In this document: in pieces, positions 37,530 to 50,100 of the stretch
How the letters are laid out: every line of letters starts with the position of its first letter
Numbering within the stretch: position 1 is the stretch's first letter
DNA from: Aphrophora alni
Lineage: Eukaryota > Arthropoda > Insecta > Hemiptera > Aphrophoridae
Direction: 5' to 3'
Assembly (NCBI GenBank): GCA_963513935.1
Contig: OY740773.1
Coordinates: forward strand, 95,961,291 to 96,025,290
Length of the DNA: 64,000 nt
Notes under the pieces: generated by a model
The model's input: only the letters and a program-made list of their open reading frames with translations
What the model was told of the DNA's origin: nothing
Database searches by the model: none
Position numbers and translations under genes: made by a program

Positions 37530-38225
37530 ATGAATGATTTTGATTTTATCTGGCATCTGTACTTATGTCTGCTGATTCGAAGTTTTTCTGAACTGAAGGT
37601 TGTGGAATAATCTAATTATATTCTTTTACACATCAGATTAACGTATAGGAAATGTAATTAAAATTGTGTGTGTGTTCTGACGTAAAAGCATTATTGGTTC
37701 CCCAATGACATTCTTCCTTTACTTGGTAAATATCTCCCCCTCTTTCTAACTCCCGTGTTCTTCATGTAAGAATGGGATTCTTAATTGAGTTATAACTTTT
37801 GCCACAAGGTAAAGATTGTATTGTGATATTGTAATTAACTTTTTAAATACACATTTTAGAGTTATTTGATAAAATGGATTGTTCATATTATTATTATGGT
37901 TTAGTTGGAAATTGGTTATCTTTTGTGTATATATATAAAAAAAATGTATCGAGCGTACAAATCAAATCGCGTTTTCAAGTGTTAAACCTAGAGGATGTAA
38001 GTGAAAACACCAACAAAGTTTACTTGCCTAGAGACATGTAATCTGTAATCCAAGAAAAAGAAGTCAAGCCTAGGTCAGGCCTATCTAGGCCTAATTTTAA
38101 GCTTAATGTTTTTTTCGTATGTTAATGATTTAATATCATTTTTCATCATAACTCTGGGCGTCTAGGCAATATTGGTGTTTTTCATTTTTATGTACTGGGT
38201 TTAACACAAGATTTGATGGGTTAAA
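37530..38225 (+). repeat. Dispersed repeat, family 2 long form, copy 3
   Basis: Matches 60130-60815 in direct orientation over about 700 bp, sharing TTATGTCTGCTGATT, AAGGTTGT, AATAATCTAATTAT, GGTAAATATCTC-like, TGTTCTTCAT and ATTGGTGTTTTTCATTTTTA-like blocks. Its first 300 bp also match family 2 at 31595 and 33320. Confidence 0.7.
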
Positions 38226-41200
38226 CAAAACAAAAACAAACAAAACGTGTCTAGTAGAAATCTTTATTCCATTTGTATTAATAATCCATTAAGAATTTTA
38301 ATAGAAACTGAATTCGATTTATCAAATTTGTAAAAATCAGTATACAACTAAATTTATCCGAACAAGTAAACGGTCATTAATTAAGATTCTGTTACATTTG
38401 TAACTTATCATTAATAGCCATTAGCAAGTAATAATTATGCAATATCTACTTGCATTTAAAGTAAGTTAATACTACTTTATTACGTTTGTTATAATATATA
38501 AGTTGATTTATTTGTGTATTGGGAAAAGAATTTGGATTGTATTGTATTGCTGCTTATATATATTAGATCTTGGTCTTAAATGTGTATAATAGTATAAGGA
38601 ATTTGTATTAAAAATTTGAGCCAGTTAGCAGCAACCTAACCTGAATAAATGTTCCTTATGTTACTATAGTGAGTATATGGCCAACGCAAAAGTATGCAGT
38701 CCCCTTAAATATGTAGATAAACGCCCTAACCTAACCATGGAAGTTGTCCAATATCTTAGTTGTGGCTATAATATTGTATGTACATCAATACAAAGGTTCT
38801 ATCATATAATAGAACAAAAATTATATTCCTATGTGAATATTGTGTGAATGAACTTTGTTAAATTTTATAACCAAAACTGCAAAACAGTCAGGCGTTTATA
38901 TTGTGGGCTTTAACTCATGTGTCAAAAGTATTTTAAGACATAAATATAATTTTAGTTACTACGTTTTATGCGCAGTTAACAAGATAAATTTATCGGAGAC
39001 ATGACATATTATATTATGTCATGAATGTTCTTTTTTAAACATTTTTAACTGTCATTTTGCCCTTTTTAAATTGTAATTGTTTGTTTGAAAATATCAAATG
39101 CGTTATCAAACTCGATAGCAATGCCCTTTTCATTTTAAGAACTTTCCTGTTAGGTATACTCCATCTCTAATCAAGCTTCCAGACCAAATCTCGTCTCACT
39201 TATTGGATGTATTAGGACTAAGATTTTTTTGTTTTTTTAAGTGAAATGATATCCCTGAATATTACCCACTACTAGTGGAGTTGGATAAATATATTTACAT
39301 TAAACAGAATGTAAGTTATAACGTGAACACACTTTAAAATCACGTCGATTAAGAATATATGATTATAAAGATAGCAAAGTCTTACTACTGAATTCATGGC
39401 ATTTATATTGAAATACAACGCTAATTTGAAGCGAAACAGAATATAAAATAAACACATTCATTGCTGTAAAAAAGGAATTATTGTTCCCATAGTGATTGTT
39501 GTTAATATAATTGGTATTTTTGAAGATTTATATAAACACAATTTTATTATAATTATTTTTATTGTTTAAACAGTAGTTATCAATCAATAATTTAAAAAAA
39601 AAAAAAAACAATTGTTGTTTAGCGTCAATAAATAAATACTATGAACCAATTAACTAAACATTTGTTAATATAAAATTCTATATTTGATTTTTTAAGCGTC
39701 ATTCGAAATGACTCAACAATAGTTAAATATTGATATAGTATATTTTTAAACAACGATGATTTATCGAAACATTGGAAGAGTTATATCAGTTTTTATTGTT
39801 GATAGATTATAATAATGGTTTTGTACAGGTTCTATATTTCTTTGTTGACAGTACCGAATTGTTCAAGTTGGAACAAAGAAAGTGGGACAATACAAAAGTT
39901 TCCAGCCTGGTAGTTCAGTAAATAGAGATCAAAGAATAAATTTGATTGAACATGTTCAATCTGAATGTTTAAAAATGTATGTGCAGTATTGATACACATA
40001 AAAGACTGAGTGAAACATATTTGAAAACTTTGAACCATCGGAAATATTTGATACTTTATTAAGTACTTATATATATTTTTTTAAGAAAGACATTTATAGG
40101 AACAAAGTTTAAATTACAAAGCGTTGTCATTTAACGTTGTCCTTTATGTGCAATCTGTTTTTTATAAACAATATACTAATAAAACCTTGTATGATAATGT
40201 TAGTAAGAAATGTCAGAGAGAAGTACCTGAATAGAAATGTATTAAGTAATTAATTTGAATTGACATATATCTGATGTTTATTATTTTTATTTCATTGTTT
40301 TAATCCATTGAAATTAATAATAAAAATTCTTTATAAATGAAACATTTAATTTAAACTATAGTTTCTAGAAATTGCTGAAAGTCACTTTATTCCGGGATTG
40401 ACATAGAGTTTAGCAATAATAGAAAAAGAAAAAAACAAATTAATTTACATATAATTGGATGAAAATAACTTAAAACGTAAACCCAAAAATGTATAACTAA
40501 TAAACGACATTACTCTTTAAAATTTAAACTATAATATATGTGATTTAAAAAAAAATTCTTACGATGAGTATGTGAGTTTGTGATGGGTCTAAAAATGTAT
40601 GTCGAGAGATGTCCTTTGCCCGTTTTGTAGTTTGATGAGTTAAACGGGTGGTTTTTGGAATGATGTCTGTCTAGCGTCTGTTCAGACTATTTAAGCAATA
40701 TTAATCAAAGTTTTAGCACATTTTAACCAATTCTTGGGCGTATTAAAATATGTTCACGTACCAAAGAGTGTTATTGTTTCAAAGTGTCCTCTGATAAAAT
40801 AATTAAAATGTAATAAACGATGAAATCTAATTGCAACGTGGATGGAGGATTTTGTCTTATACGAAATCTTAAATAGTTTATTACTTTAAACATAATGTAA
40901 TAACAAAAACTTAATTTAAATTGACTCTATAAAGAGATGTTATACCAAATTCTACTAGTAATTTATTTTAACGTGCTTCTTGGATAATATCAGTAATTAT
41001 ATTTTATGTGTGCATATATTCTGTAGATAGATGAAGTTTCCCCCATGTGTTTTTTCTTAAAATATTTTTTTTTTAATGTTTATTCTAAAATATTAATTAA
41101 AGAATGGACATTATTTTGATAAAATTCAGAGAAATATTTTTTGAATAAACTGTTACAAAGAGAACAGGTGAGAATTTTTTTTTTTTAATATAGAAACATG

Positions 41201-44200
41201 ATTTTGTTTATATGAATTTCGCTGGCTGAATAAAGCGATAACGTCTATGTCGAGCTTCAGTGCTTAGAGATAATTATACAAATACAACACTTTCGTCATA
41301 TCAGCAACCTCAAAAGCTTGATTTTTTGTCTTTCTTTGGAGAGAAATAGGACAAGATTAAAATGGTAACACAATATAGGATCTCTTTTACAATTATTATA
41401 GGTCTGTCTTTTATTCTGAAAAAGTTATAATTTTCTGATAGAAGGATTGTGGGTTATCTATCACGTAATTAATAAAACTGGATAATCGACAACGTTTTCT
41501 AACGACAAGAAGATAATGAAGCAAAAGTGGTATTATGTCAGTCACGTATGAAACATTGATGGACTTTTCTGAGTGTGGATTCTGGACGTTTTCATAAAAC
41601 AAAATCACTCTCATTAACGTCTAATAAATTATCTTAGGCTTCTTATGGGTTATATCTCATATTTTTAGTTTTGGTTTATGTGTATTTAGATAAATATACA
41701 GTTTTTCTTTGAAAATTTAATCATGTTAAAACACATTTTATCAGAAACTTATACCATTTTAATTTTCTGACATTTCAATTTAAACATTTAACAACATTAT
41801 GCGAATCATAAAAAAGGAGATGGTAGAAATATATCAATGATTATTTCCTGTAAAGAGATTTGATAAAATAAAATAACTGATTTGAGGAACACAGAGTGGA
41901 ATAACTTATCCTCATGACAATTAAGGGGTGTGAGGGGCTATGCATGCCGTTAGCAACTGGGAATGAAAAGAAAATCATGTTTTTTTTTTCATTTGCGAGA
42001 AAAATTGTGCGTATGTGTTTTTGATTCTCTTTAAATATACAAGAAGTATATATTTTAAATATTTAAACGACAAGTGTAGTATTGTTGTAATCATGTAGCA
42101 CCGTGAACATAATCAATGTATTATTATTTCTTAATTGGAATAATTATAATTGTAGTTAATAATGACAGAAAAGTAAAACTTTTCTATCTAAAAAGAGTAA
42201 GTATTTTTTTTACAAAATGTGATAAGAAATATAACTTATAGTCATATTATTGATATAGAAATATCGGACACGTGTCACCATTTTTGTATATGAGAACTAA
42301 TCTACAACGTTTTGAGATTAGAAATCACCTCCGTTATCAAGTGAAAAATCTACAACGATATGTATAAAAATACAACATAGCCCAATATCCTTGGGTCATG
42401 TTAGAAACTATAACCAAAACTGGATTAAAATGATTTCAAATTCTGATTAAACGATATTTATTTAATAAAATGATCAAACAAAGTATCATGTTCAAGTGTA
42501 TTTAGGTTTTAAATATTTTAAGAAAAAAAATTGTAAATTTTACTCGAAAACGTTAAACAGAAAATTTCTGTAAAATTGAAACTGTGAAATGAAGTGAATA
42601 GAAAGTTAGATTAAAACAGCAATTTTTGTTATTATAAAAATTACGTAAAAAAGTTAAAGTGAATAGTACTAAATATTTTCGAGAATCTTTTTCCTTGCTG
42701 TTGTGTAAAGTAGGACGTGAGGTTTATTGCCGTTTATAATTCACTTCTTATAATTTTTTAAAACAAAACACGCAATCAAACAAAGAGTTTATGGCCTATA
42801 AAGTTGAAATTTTTACACCAAATGGCTTTACTAAACCAAATATTTTCACCAAAAAATCAATTAATATTTATATTCCTTTTGCTTTAGTATACAAATATAT
42901 GTAGTCATCTATTACACTATGCAAACTAGAACATTACAGGGATCGTTATGGCGTTGTTCTCCCTTCTGTCAAATAAAAGCACTATCTCTACACATAAAAC
43001 AGAATACAACCTTAACATTGTATGTCATTGTGAATCGGTCTCAAAGGACATCTGTATGAAATATTATTATTATTGTACACACATGGGATTTGCATAGAAA
43101 CATTTGTCGTATCGTGTACAATAAAATTTGTAGTATTACCTGAAGAAACAGAATAATAGAAGGCTAAAGATATTTCGTGGCGAATGATTGGTTTTTAGTT
43201 CGAAATATAACATATTCTTCCTAATGTTTAATAATTTATAATACACAAATAACTTTATTATCAATGTTATTAGATAATAAACAAATATAAATACTTACTA
43301 AAACTTCAAAATGGAATAAATAAAGTGTTAAATATAATTTAAAATTCGTTAAACTATATTTTTTAAAGACGTTAATAACAATATTATGTAACAGAAACAT
43401 CTTCAGGTGTTGAACATAAAATATAAATAATAATAATCACCACACGTAAAACACATAAACAATTATACATTTCGTAAAGAATTTTGATTTACGTTTGAAA
43501 ATAATAACCTAAGCTATTTATCATTGATGGAAGAGATAATTTTATTGGAACACCAATATATGTACTTCTTCATTAATTTACTTTCCCTAATCTCGTTTCT
43601 TTTATTCTAAATAATTTACAACTTAATGAGAGAACGTTGCAGTTGTTCGGCAACTTTGCATTCTATTATAAAAACCTTTATTTATAAACAATAATTAACA
43701 TTCTTCACGAGTTAAATTAGTTGAATGTAGAAGTGTTAACAATAAAATAATAGCTACCTAAGCTATTCAATAAAAATAATATCCAGTTTATTCACTCACC
43801 TAAATCAGGTGTAAAATATATTAAAATGGGAGACTACACAGTTCCCCTTACTTATATTATAGGTTGCCCGAGTTGCATTGTCTAAGCTCTTGCAATATAC
43901 TGATGTCACTCCTACATAAAAGAAAGATGTAGACGACCTTTATTAAAAATCTTAAACCTAAAATTAACCCACAGTTATAATTAATATGGTTATTTGTAAA
44001 TTAATATGGTTCTTTGTTAAGACTGTAAAAATTGTTGTTTTTTTTAAATCTATTTGTGTATGCTATGATAGTAATTTGTGAATTTAGGTGGTATCTACTA
44101 TATTCAATTGGTTTTAAATTATTCTACTCAATAAATAATACTATTGTAATAGATTATGTGTTACACAATATTTGAAACTTTCTCATGATCATAAATAGTT

Positions 44201-44769
44201 AAATCTTTGTCAAAAAGTAATATTTAGAATCATGTAAACTAAGTTTTAATAAAGGAACAAATGTAACTACTAATAACTAGTTCGAATTTGACTAAAACTT
44301 GAGTGTGTTTCGATTTATATTAAAACTAGAAACGGAGTTACCAATAAAGAAGGGGCAAATGATGCATGTTGGGGATTGCAAAAATAAACGAGGAAAGAGT
44401 AACGAGTTAATGGTATATTTTAAAAATAGATTACTAATCGAAAAAGTGTTATATTACATTAGTGAGTGCATCATTTAAACTTTTACAATCACTTAATAAA
44501 ATGTTTTAATCTGCATATGAATGTAAGGTCTGTGCTTCTTGAAACTATCTCATACGCGTCAAGGTTTGGAGGGTTGGTAAATAATTAATTACACGCTTAA
44601 TGTCACTCTAACTCTTGTATAAGGCCATTACGCCAAGCAATAAACGTATTTACACCCATTATTGTACAAAGCAACTACATTATGATGAAAGCAATACACG
44701 GAGAGGAAAGCGCACGATATAGCGTAGCGCAAATTCACCGATTCCGACCATAGTAGAGTAGCGAAAAGG
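38226..44769. other. AT-rich DNA, no gene seen
   Basis: Only short random frames with no recognisable content, poly-A and poly-T runs, and very AT-rich sequence. No element ends were seen. A weak resemblance between about 34185-34360 and 42985-43150 is too diverged to call. Confidence 0.5.
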
Positions 44770-44802
44770 GATTGGAGCACAGTCATATCGAGTAACGCGT
44801 AT

Positions 44803-44961
44803 ATGGGTAAGCTCGCGTCAACAACGGCCATGAAGGCGAAAAAAGACAGTAGGTGCGAAAAAGTTGAAACTACCAAAAGGCAAAAGATCACGATGGGCGA
44901 GGGCTTGTATCTCAAACCGTATCCAAGAGGCAGCTGTCTTAGGGAACGGATATTAGCTTGA
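44803..44961 (+). pseudogene. Short basic virion-type protein with GLYLKPY motif
   Basis: A 52-codon frame from ATG 44803 to TGA 44959-44961, rich in Lys and Arg, with GEGLYLKPYPRG near residues 31-42. GLYLKPY-like motifs occur in small basic or minor capsid proteins encoded beside the protease in Polinton-like and related insect elements (general knowledge, not checked here). The frame lies about 60 bases upstream of the protease relic on the same strand. It may be a fragment of a longer protein. The longer antisense frame at 44628-45011 is judged to be a shadow. Confidence 0.45.
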
Positions 44962-45021
44962 TAAGAACTAACAGAAGGAAGATCAGTAAAGTAAAAGTAT
45001 ATTTTATTCAATACCGACTAG

Positions 45022-45345
45022 ACCTTAACCAACATTGATATAGAGAAATACGCTGTTAAACTAATAATACCGTATTTCAGAGGTGTTTATATGAGGGATA
45101 ATCTTCCCTAGGGACTGTTGAAAAAGAAATCAACTATTGTAAACCTCGATTGTAGCACGGGTAAAGGTAGACATTGGGTGTGTTATCAAAAGCGAGGTGA
45201 AAATGTGGACCACTATGACAGTTTCGGAAAATCTTAGACCACTAATCGAACTGACTAGATATTTTGGTTCCTACGCTAATGTTCACTATAATTACAAGTG
45301 ACAACTCAGTCGTCTGAAGACATTTGTGCTTAAAGTTTCTCGTAT
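45022..45345 (+). pseudogene. Adenain/Ulp1-like cysteine protease relic
   Basis: In adenovirus-like and Polinton elements this C48/C5-type protease matures capsid proteins. Visible parts are IEKYAVKLIIPYFRGVYMRD, a TAG at 45109-45111, then GRHWVCYQKRG with the catalytic His at 45172-45174 and HYDSFG with the Asp at 45217-45219. The frame then ends at TAG 45235 and a neighbouring frame continues with NLRPLIELTRYFGS and HYNY. The last block, RHLCLKFL (about 45318-45341), is in a third relation, and the codon just before it, where the nucleophilic Cys is expected, reads TGA. No intact start is visible. The protein must be inactive. Confidence 0.68.
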
Positions 45346-45369
45346 TATGAGTATTGTTTTAAACCCAAA

Positions 45370-45999
45370 CAGTTCTAAACTTTCGTGTGATGGAGAGAGG
45401 GAAATCGGTCTCATTGATATTGCTGTGAACAACTCTCCCAATGGCGAAGATGAAATTAATAATAAATTATATCTCGGTAAATATTAAAACAATAATTATG
45501 AAGTTAGCGATACTATAGCGACAGGTTCGTATGAAATCGAGGATATTGAAAAATATATCACATCACAGCTTCAACCGGAGTTTGAATTTTCACTCAAACC
45601 TAACAATAATACGCTTAAAGCGAAAAATAATTGTTCTACAACGATACATTTTAAAGACGGATCCTAGGTTTAAATAATGGGCGTTTTTAAGCCAACCAAA
45701 AACACGACACTCATTTGTCCATAGATGTTATAAATGTGAATGTTATTAGAGTTGCGAATAATATTGTGATCGGGTCCTTTCAATATAGGAAAGATTCCCA
45801 CAATATACACGAATTTTACCCTCAAGTGGTTAGGGGGTACAATGTTACCAACGACTGTAATATATTTACCCGTCAATGTGAAAACCGTCCATACTATCAC
45901 CGTAAGTCTTACAGATCAGAACGAAGTGCATACACATTTCAGAGAACTAATCGGTTTCTGTCAAATTGGATTTACGTAGAAATGAGTCTCGTTATTTAA
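45370..45999 (+). pseudogene. Penton-like (single jelly-roll) capsid protein relic
   Basis: Follows the protease by about 25 bases. Readable segments are REIGLIDIAVNNSPNGED, a TAA at 45484, TGSYEIEDIEKYITSQL and FEFSLKPNNNTLKAKN, two further stops near 45665, then in another frame INVNVIRVANNIVIGSFQ and SHNIHEFYPQVVRGYNVTN. A last part is out of frame again, with KTVHTITVSLTDQNEV near 45885. These blocks match, to my recollection, a family of uncharacterised arthropod proteins found beside the capsid and protease genes of virus-like elements. A penton-type minor capsid role is inferred from gene order. Four or more lesions. Confidence 0.5.
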
Positions 46000-46134
46000 T
46001 AGACAACGTTATAAATCCAGTATCAGTGTATGTTCAAACTAACAGAGTTAGTTAAAAGCTAGAAGTATTAGTTTTCTCTCACCTTTGGGATTTAAAGTGA
46101 AAAACGAATCTACTGTCAATAGATAGTCCAACAG

Positions 46135-47121
46135 AATACAATGACGTCATAAGTAGGACGGAATACCATTTTTACGTGCCTTCTACGACGATAACAACGA
46201 TAGAATTTGTATACCTATCATTCGTGATTACAGCACCGTTTGGAAGTAGGCCTATATTGCATATTTAAGGCATGTTGTGTGGTATAAAAGCAAATGGAGG
46301 AGCTCCCTTACCGAGGTATTTCTATTCGACGATATTAGATACGAGTTTGCGGGTAACTATATGGATCGTATGAGAAATGTTGGAATTTCCATTAACGTTA
46401 CAAATCTTTTATCATTGCGGGAAAGTGAAAAGAATAAATTCAGCAATGTAAGATGGTTGGGAGCCGGTGTAGTGGCTACGGTTTCAAACTTTCCTCTTTC
46501 TGTCACGTTGAAGATGTTGATGGGATTTTTCGAAGACTACCAACGGGTTGTAATGAACGTAAAACTCGTGGTCTTAGTTCGGCCTCCGATTTCAACGCTA
46601 TATACAGTGAAGATGCTGCAAACGTTAAACGAACATAACTAGTATCCTGGAGAGTTCCGTACGTGACGGTTTATTATTACTATGGTGAAAGAGATAAACT
46701 GTCCATGTCCCGTTCAGGAATTCGGTATTGCACTAGTATCCAATACTGCATTAAATCAAATCTGATTTCGAGGAAAGATAAAACGTCTAATCAGCTCTAA
46801 AAACCACGTTATGTTATTCTGGCCTTCCAAACAGATAACAAGGATGACACTCTGTTTGACATGTGCAGCTTTTCAAATTTGAAACTCTACCTCAATTCAC
46901 AGTATTTTTCATACGATAATATTAACGGCGATATTTCCACCTTGTTTGAAACGTATCATGGATTCCAACAATTGTATTATACGCAGGAGTCGTTTCCCTG
47001 TCTCGACTTACAATCTAATGATCTGTTGTATACAGCAATGTCACAGCAAGATAAACTCATTCAGGGCGATCTGCTTGGTAATACCACGTATTTGTTGGAT
47101 TTTGTAAGCATACTACATTAA
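46135..47121 (+). pseudogene. Major-capsid-like (double jelly-roll type) protein relic
   Basis: The longest readable part (46277-46642, 121 residues) has VFLFDDIRYEFAGNYMDRMR and VTLKMLMGFFEDYQRVVMN. The last part (46861-47121, 86 residues) has NLKLYLNSQYFSYDN and is preceded in the same frame by KPRYVILAFQTDNKDD, with an upstream stop near 46797. A weak N-terminal piece, RTEYHFYVP, lies near 46160. The F-D-x-I-R-Y-E and IPL-like blocks resemble arthropod proteins I believe are double-jelly-roll capsid homologues. The segment between 46640 and 46790 is scrambled by frame changes. Family assignment is tentative and a structure prediction would decide it. Confidence 0.5.
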
Positions 47122-47130
47122 AGGTTTGTG

Positions 47131-50100
47131 GAACACTTACTGAACAGTTGTTTTAGGATAGGTAAGTTTGGACAGAATCACAATTTTGGGTATTTAAATT
47201 TAAGCTTAAAGACAATACATTGCCAACTACGAAGATACACAAAAATATAAAATCGTGGTCATACACATAAATACAATTACACACAAAGTATAGATCAATA
47301 TCGTTAGCCTTATTACACCCTAAAATATCCTATTTAAATTTAGTAAAATGATGAATTTAAATAAAGATAATATACACACAAAATTAAAACATTAATTCGT
47401 TTAATTTGAAAAACAACTCAATTCCATAAATACAACGCTATACAAATATAACGTTAAAATAAAACGTTTTTTATCGGAATTTTTAACTTCAGTTCAGAAT
47501 GTATTACTTCAATTTCCTGACACGATATTCAATTTATCAACGTTATACCTATCGTGGAAAGGAAATTGACTTTAATATGTTCAAGTAATTGATTTCCGTA
47601 ATCTTATGCTTGAGTGATTCATGAGCGGGATATATTTAGAAAGGAAATTTGTTTATATGGGGCGTATAGATGCGTATTCTGGGGATATAGAGTTAAATTA
47701 ACTACATTGCTCCAATTACTGTAAAACTAAAGAAATTGAAGTGTGAACTAAGGTACAAAATACATTTCCCTACACATATCTTTAAGATATAGTTTTTATT
47801 ATCAGTATGTCATAAAACTTATACTCTTGTCAGGAAAAATTGACTAAAAATACCGTAAATAAACTAACAAATAGGATATGTTGTTCTAAAATTCCTTTTT
47901 TTTTTTTATACTTCTTTTTGAAATTATTATAAAGAAATTAGAATTATTTTATGTAAAATAATAAATGGTAACTCATGGGTTTTCATATTAAAAATATTCC
48001 ATGAAGTGGGCACCTCGAATGTAGGTAATTGTTGTTTAATTTTATTTGTTTTGTATTATTTTTATTATGTTGCTTCAGAAAAATTTGTCTGTGATATGCA
48101 CTTAAATAAAATAAATTTATAAATATAAACATAATTTTAATTATGATCTTGGGAGATTTCACAACACACCTTAATTAATAAAATCATTAATAAATTAGTA
48201 AAATCATAATAATATAGGATGGTTTAGGGTTCATTCACTTTTGGAATTATTTCTAAATGAAAACTTTTGAGCAAGAATCAAACAAAATTTGCAGATTCTA
48301 TAAATTCACTTATTGAACTAGTAAAAATCGTACTTTCAGCAAGATGTATTAATAATTATAACAATTATCGGTTTATTTTATTTTGACAAATTAAATAATT
48401 CGTGTTGCATCTTCGTTATGCACAGAAAGTGTTAGAACTTGTGTTAATTTTTTTTTGTAATACAATTATTATAACATATTAAAACAAAAATATTCAGTTT
48501 TTTACTTTATTTTTTCGTCAGTTATGTGTGAAAATGTTAGTTAGATACAATTTAATTCCTAACCAAATTATATGTTTGGTGGATACGGTATAGTTTTAGA
48601 GGAATTAATCATAATAAAATCTAATTAATTAATTATTAAATTCATTACAGGTCTCTTAAACAAGACTAATAACTTTTATAAAATGTTCAAAGCTTGTAAA
48701 ATATCATCATTCATAAATATTCAAGTCACACAACTAACAACAACCAACGATTTAATTCATCCATTGTTTTTACTCTTTCAATATCATTTTAGTAGTATCA
48801 ATTTCAATCTTCATATTTCTTACAAATTTCGGAGAAACTGTTTATATAAGGGAAGAGCAGATTAATTTGGGTAATTGATTTAGTACATCTGTACACAGTA
48901 TACACCAATTGTTGGGTCTGTTGTTCACTTACTAATAATGTCAAGAACTCATTGTGAAGTGTTCTATCTCTGAAATAAATTAAAGTGTAAGTTCAAACTA
49001 TAAAATATGTTATCTCTGTATTATGATGGTGACCATTATCAAGCTACGTTGAATTCAAAAGGTCATGAATAAATTTCTTAGGTCATGAGAGATAAACTCA
49101 TATAAAAATATAAATTTAATATTTTTGTGAAGTTGAAATTCATATTAGTCAAGGAATGACAGGATACGCTGTTCAAGTATTTCATTTTGTTGGTATTTCA
49201 TACATCTCTATATTATGCATTCCATCTTCAAAATTTTTTACAAATATTTGTAAAATAAAAAAAAGTGGTTTGGGGTGCATAAGGAACGTATAATATTTAC
49301 GTTTACCATTGACAGTAAAATAAATGTAATATAAAATTGTAAAAGATATACACGCAAAATTTTGTCTGAAGATAAAAATTCACGTAACACTTAAAATTTC
49401 CAGAGAGAGAACATAATTATAGAAGTCAGGTCGAAGTAATGAAATTACAGAAAATTGAAACGTAAACTAAACACGCACGACAAGAAACGCTCATGTGACA
49501 AGCATTGCTAGAACTTAAGTGTTCGTTTTCTCAAAAAAACACAGGCGTATACTGAAAAAACAAATAAGGGTACAATTTATTATGCTATAGTTTAAATGAT
49601 CCATAATAATAGATAAATAAAACGCTTTTTTAATGTGTTACGTGGTGATATGAACTTATGGTACAACATAATTAGACGTCTAAAAAAAACTACAAACTTA
49701 ACACCAGCAAATCATGTGTATTTCTTATTTGTTTTACTTTAAATAATGTTAGATTATTGTTAGATTATTTTGTATGATTGATTTATTTGTTTGGTTGAAT
49801 TTAATCGTGTGAGTCAACTTTATTAAATCAGGTGCTTTCACCATGTAAGACAATTTTATAAGTTTCTGGGGGTTTCTCCTTAGACTCTACTATTGATTCA
49901 AATTTCGCTTGGCTGTGGGCTGACTCTAAAAAAATGAAACTGGATAGGAAAAAAATACAGATTTTGATTTAGAACAAGTTTAATAAAATCGAAAATGTTC
50001 ATGAATACCCTTTCACATGAAATCTCTATAATCTACTTGGAAATAAAACATTAAACTTTTAGATTCGAGTTGGCCATTCCTCGAATTAATCAAAATTTAT

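Larger units (their letters stand above)
44770..47130 (+). mobile_element. Decayed Polinton/adintovirus-like gene block
   Basis: About 2.4 kb of clearly higher GC content than its surroundings, with consecutive plus-strand remnants: a short basic GLYLKPY protein, an adenain/Ulp1-like cysteine protease, a penton-like piece and a major-capsid-like piece. This set (protease plus two capsid proteins) is typical of Polintons and related DNA viruses, and similar uncharacterised genes are scattered in insect genomes. Polymerase, integrase, ATPase and terminal repeats are not seen, so either only an internal part survives or only part was inserted. Every gene is broken. Assignment is by motif and gene order only. 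Confidence 0.6.

Noticed and set aside
44628..45011. 127-codon minus-strand frame with hydrophobic stretches
   Set aside because: It lies antisense to the GLYLKPY frame, which fits the virus-like block on the plus strand. Its length reflects the higher GC content there.
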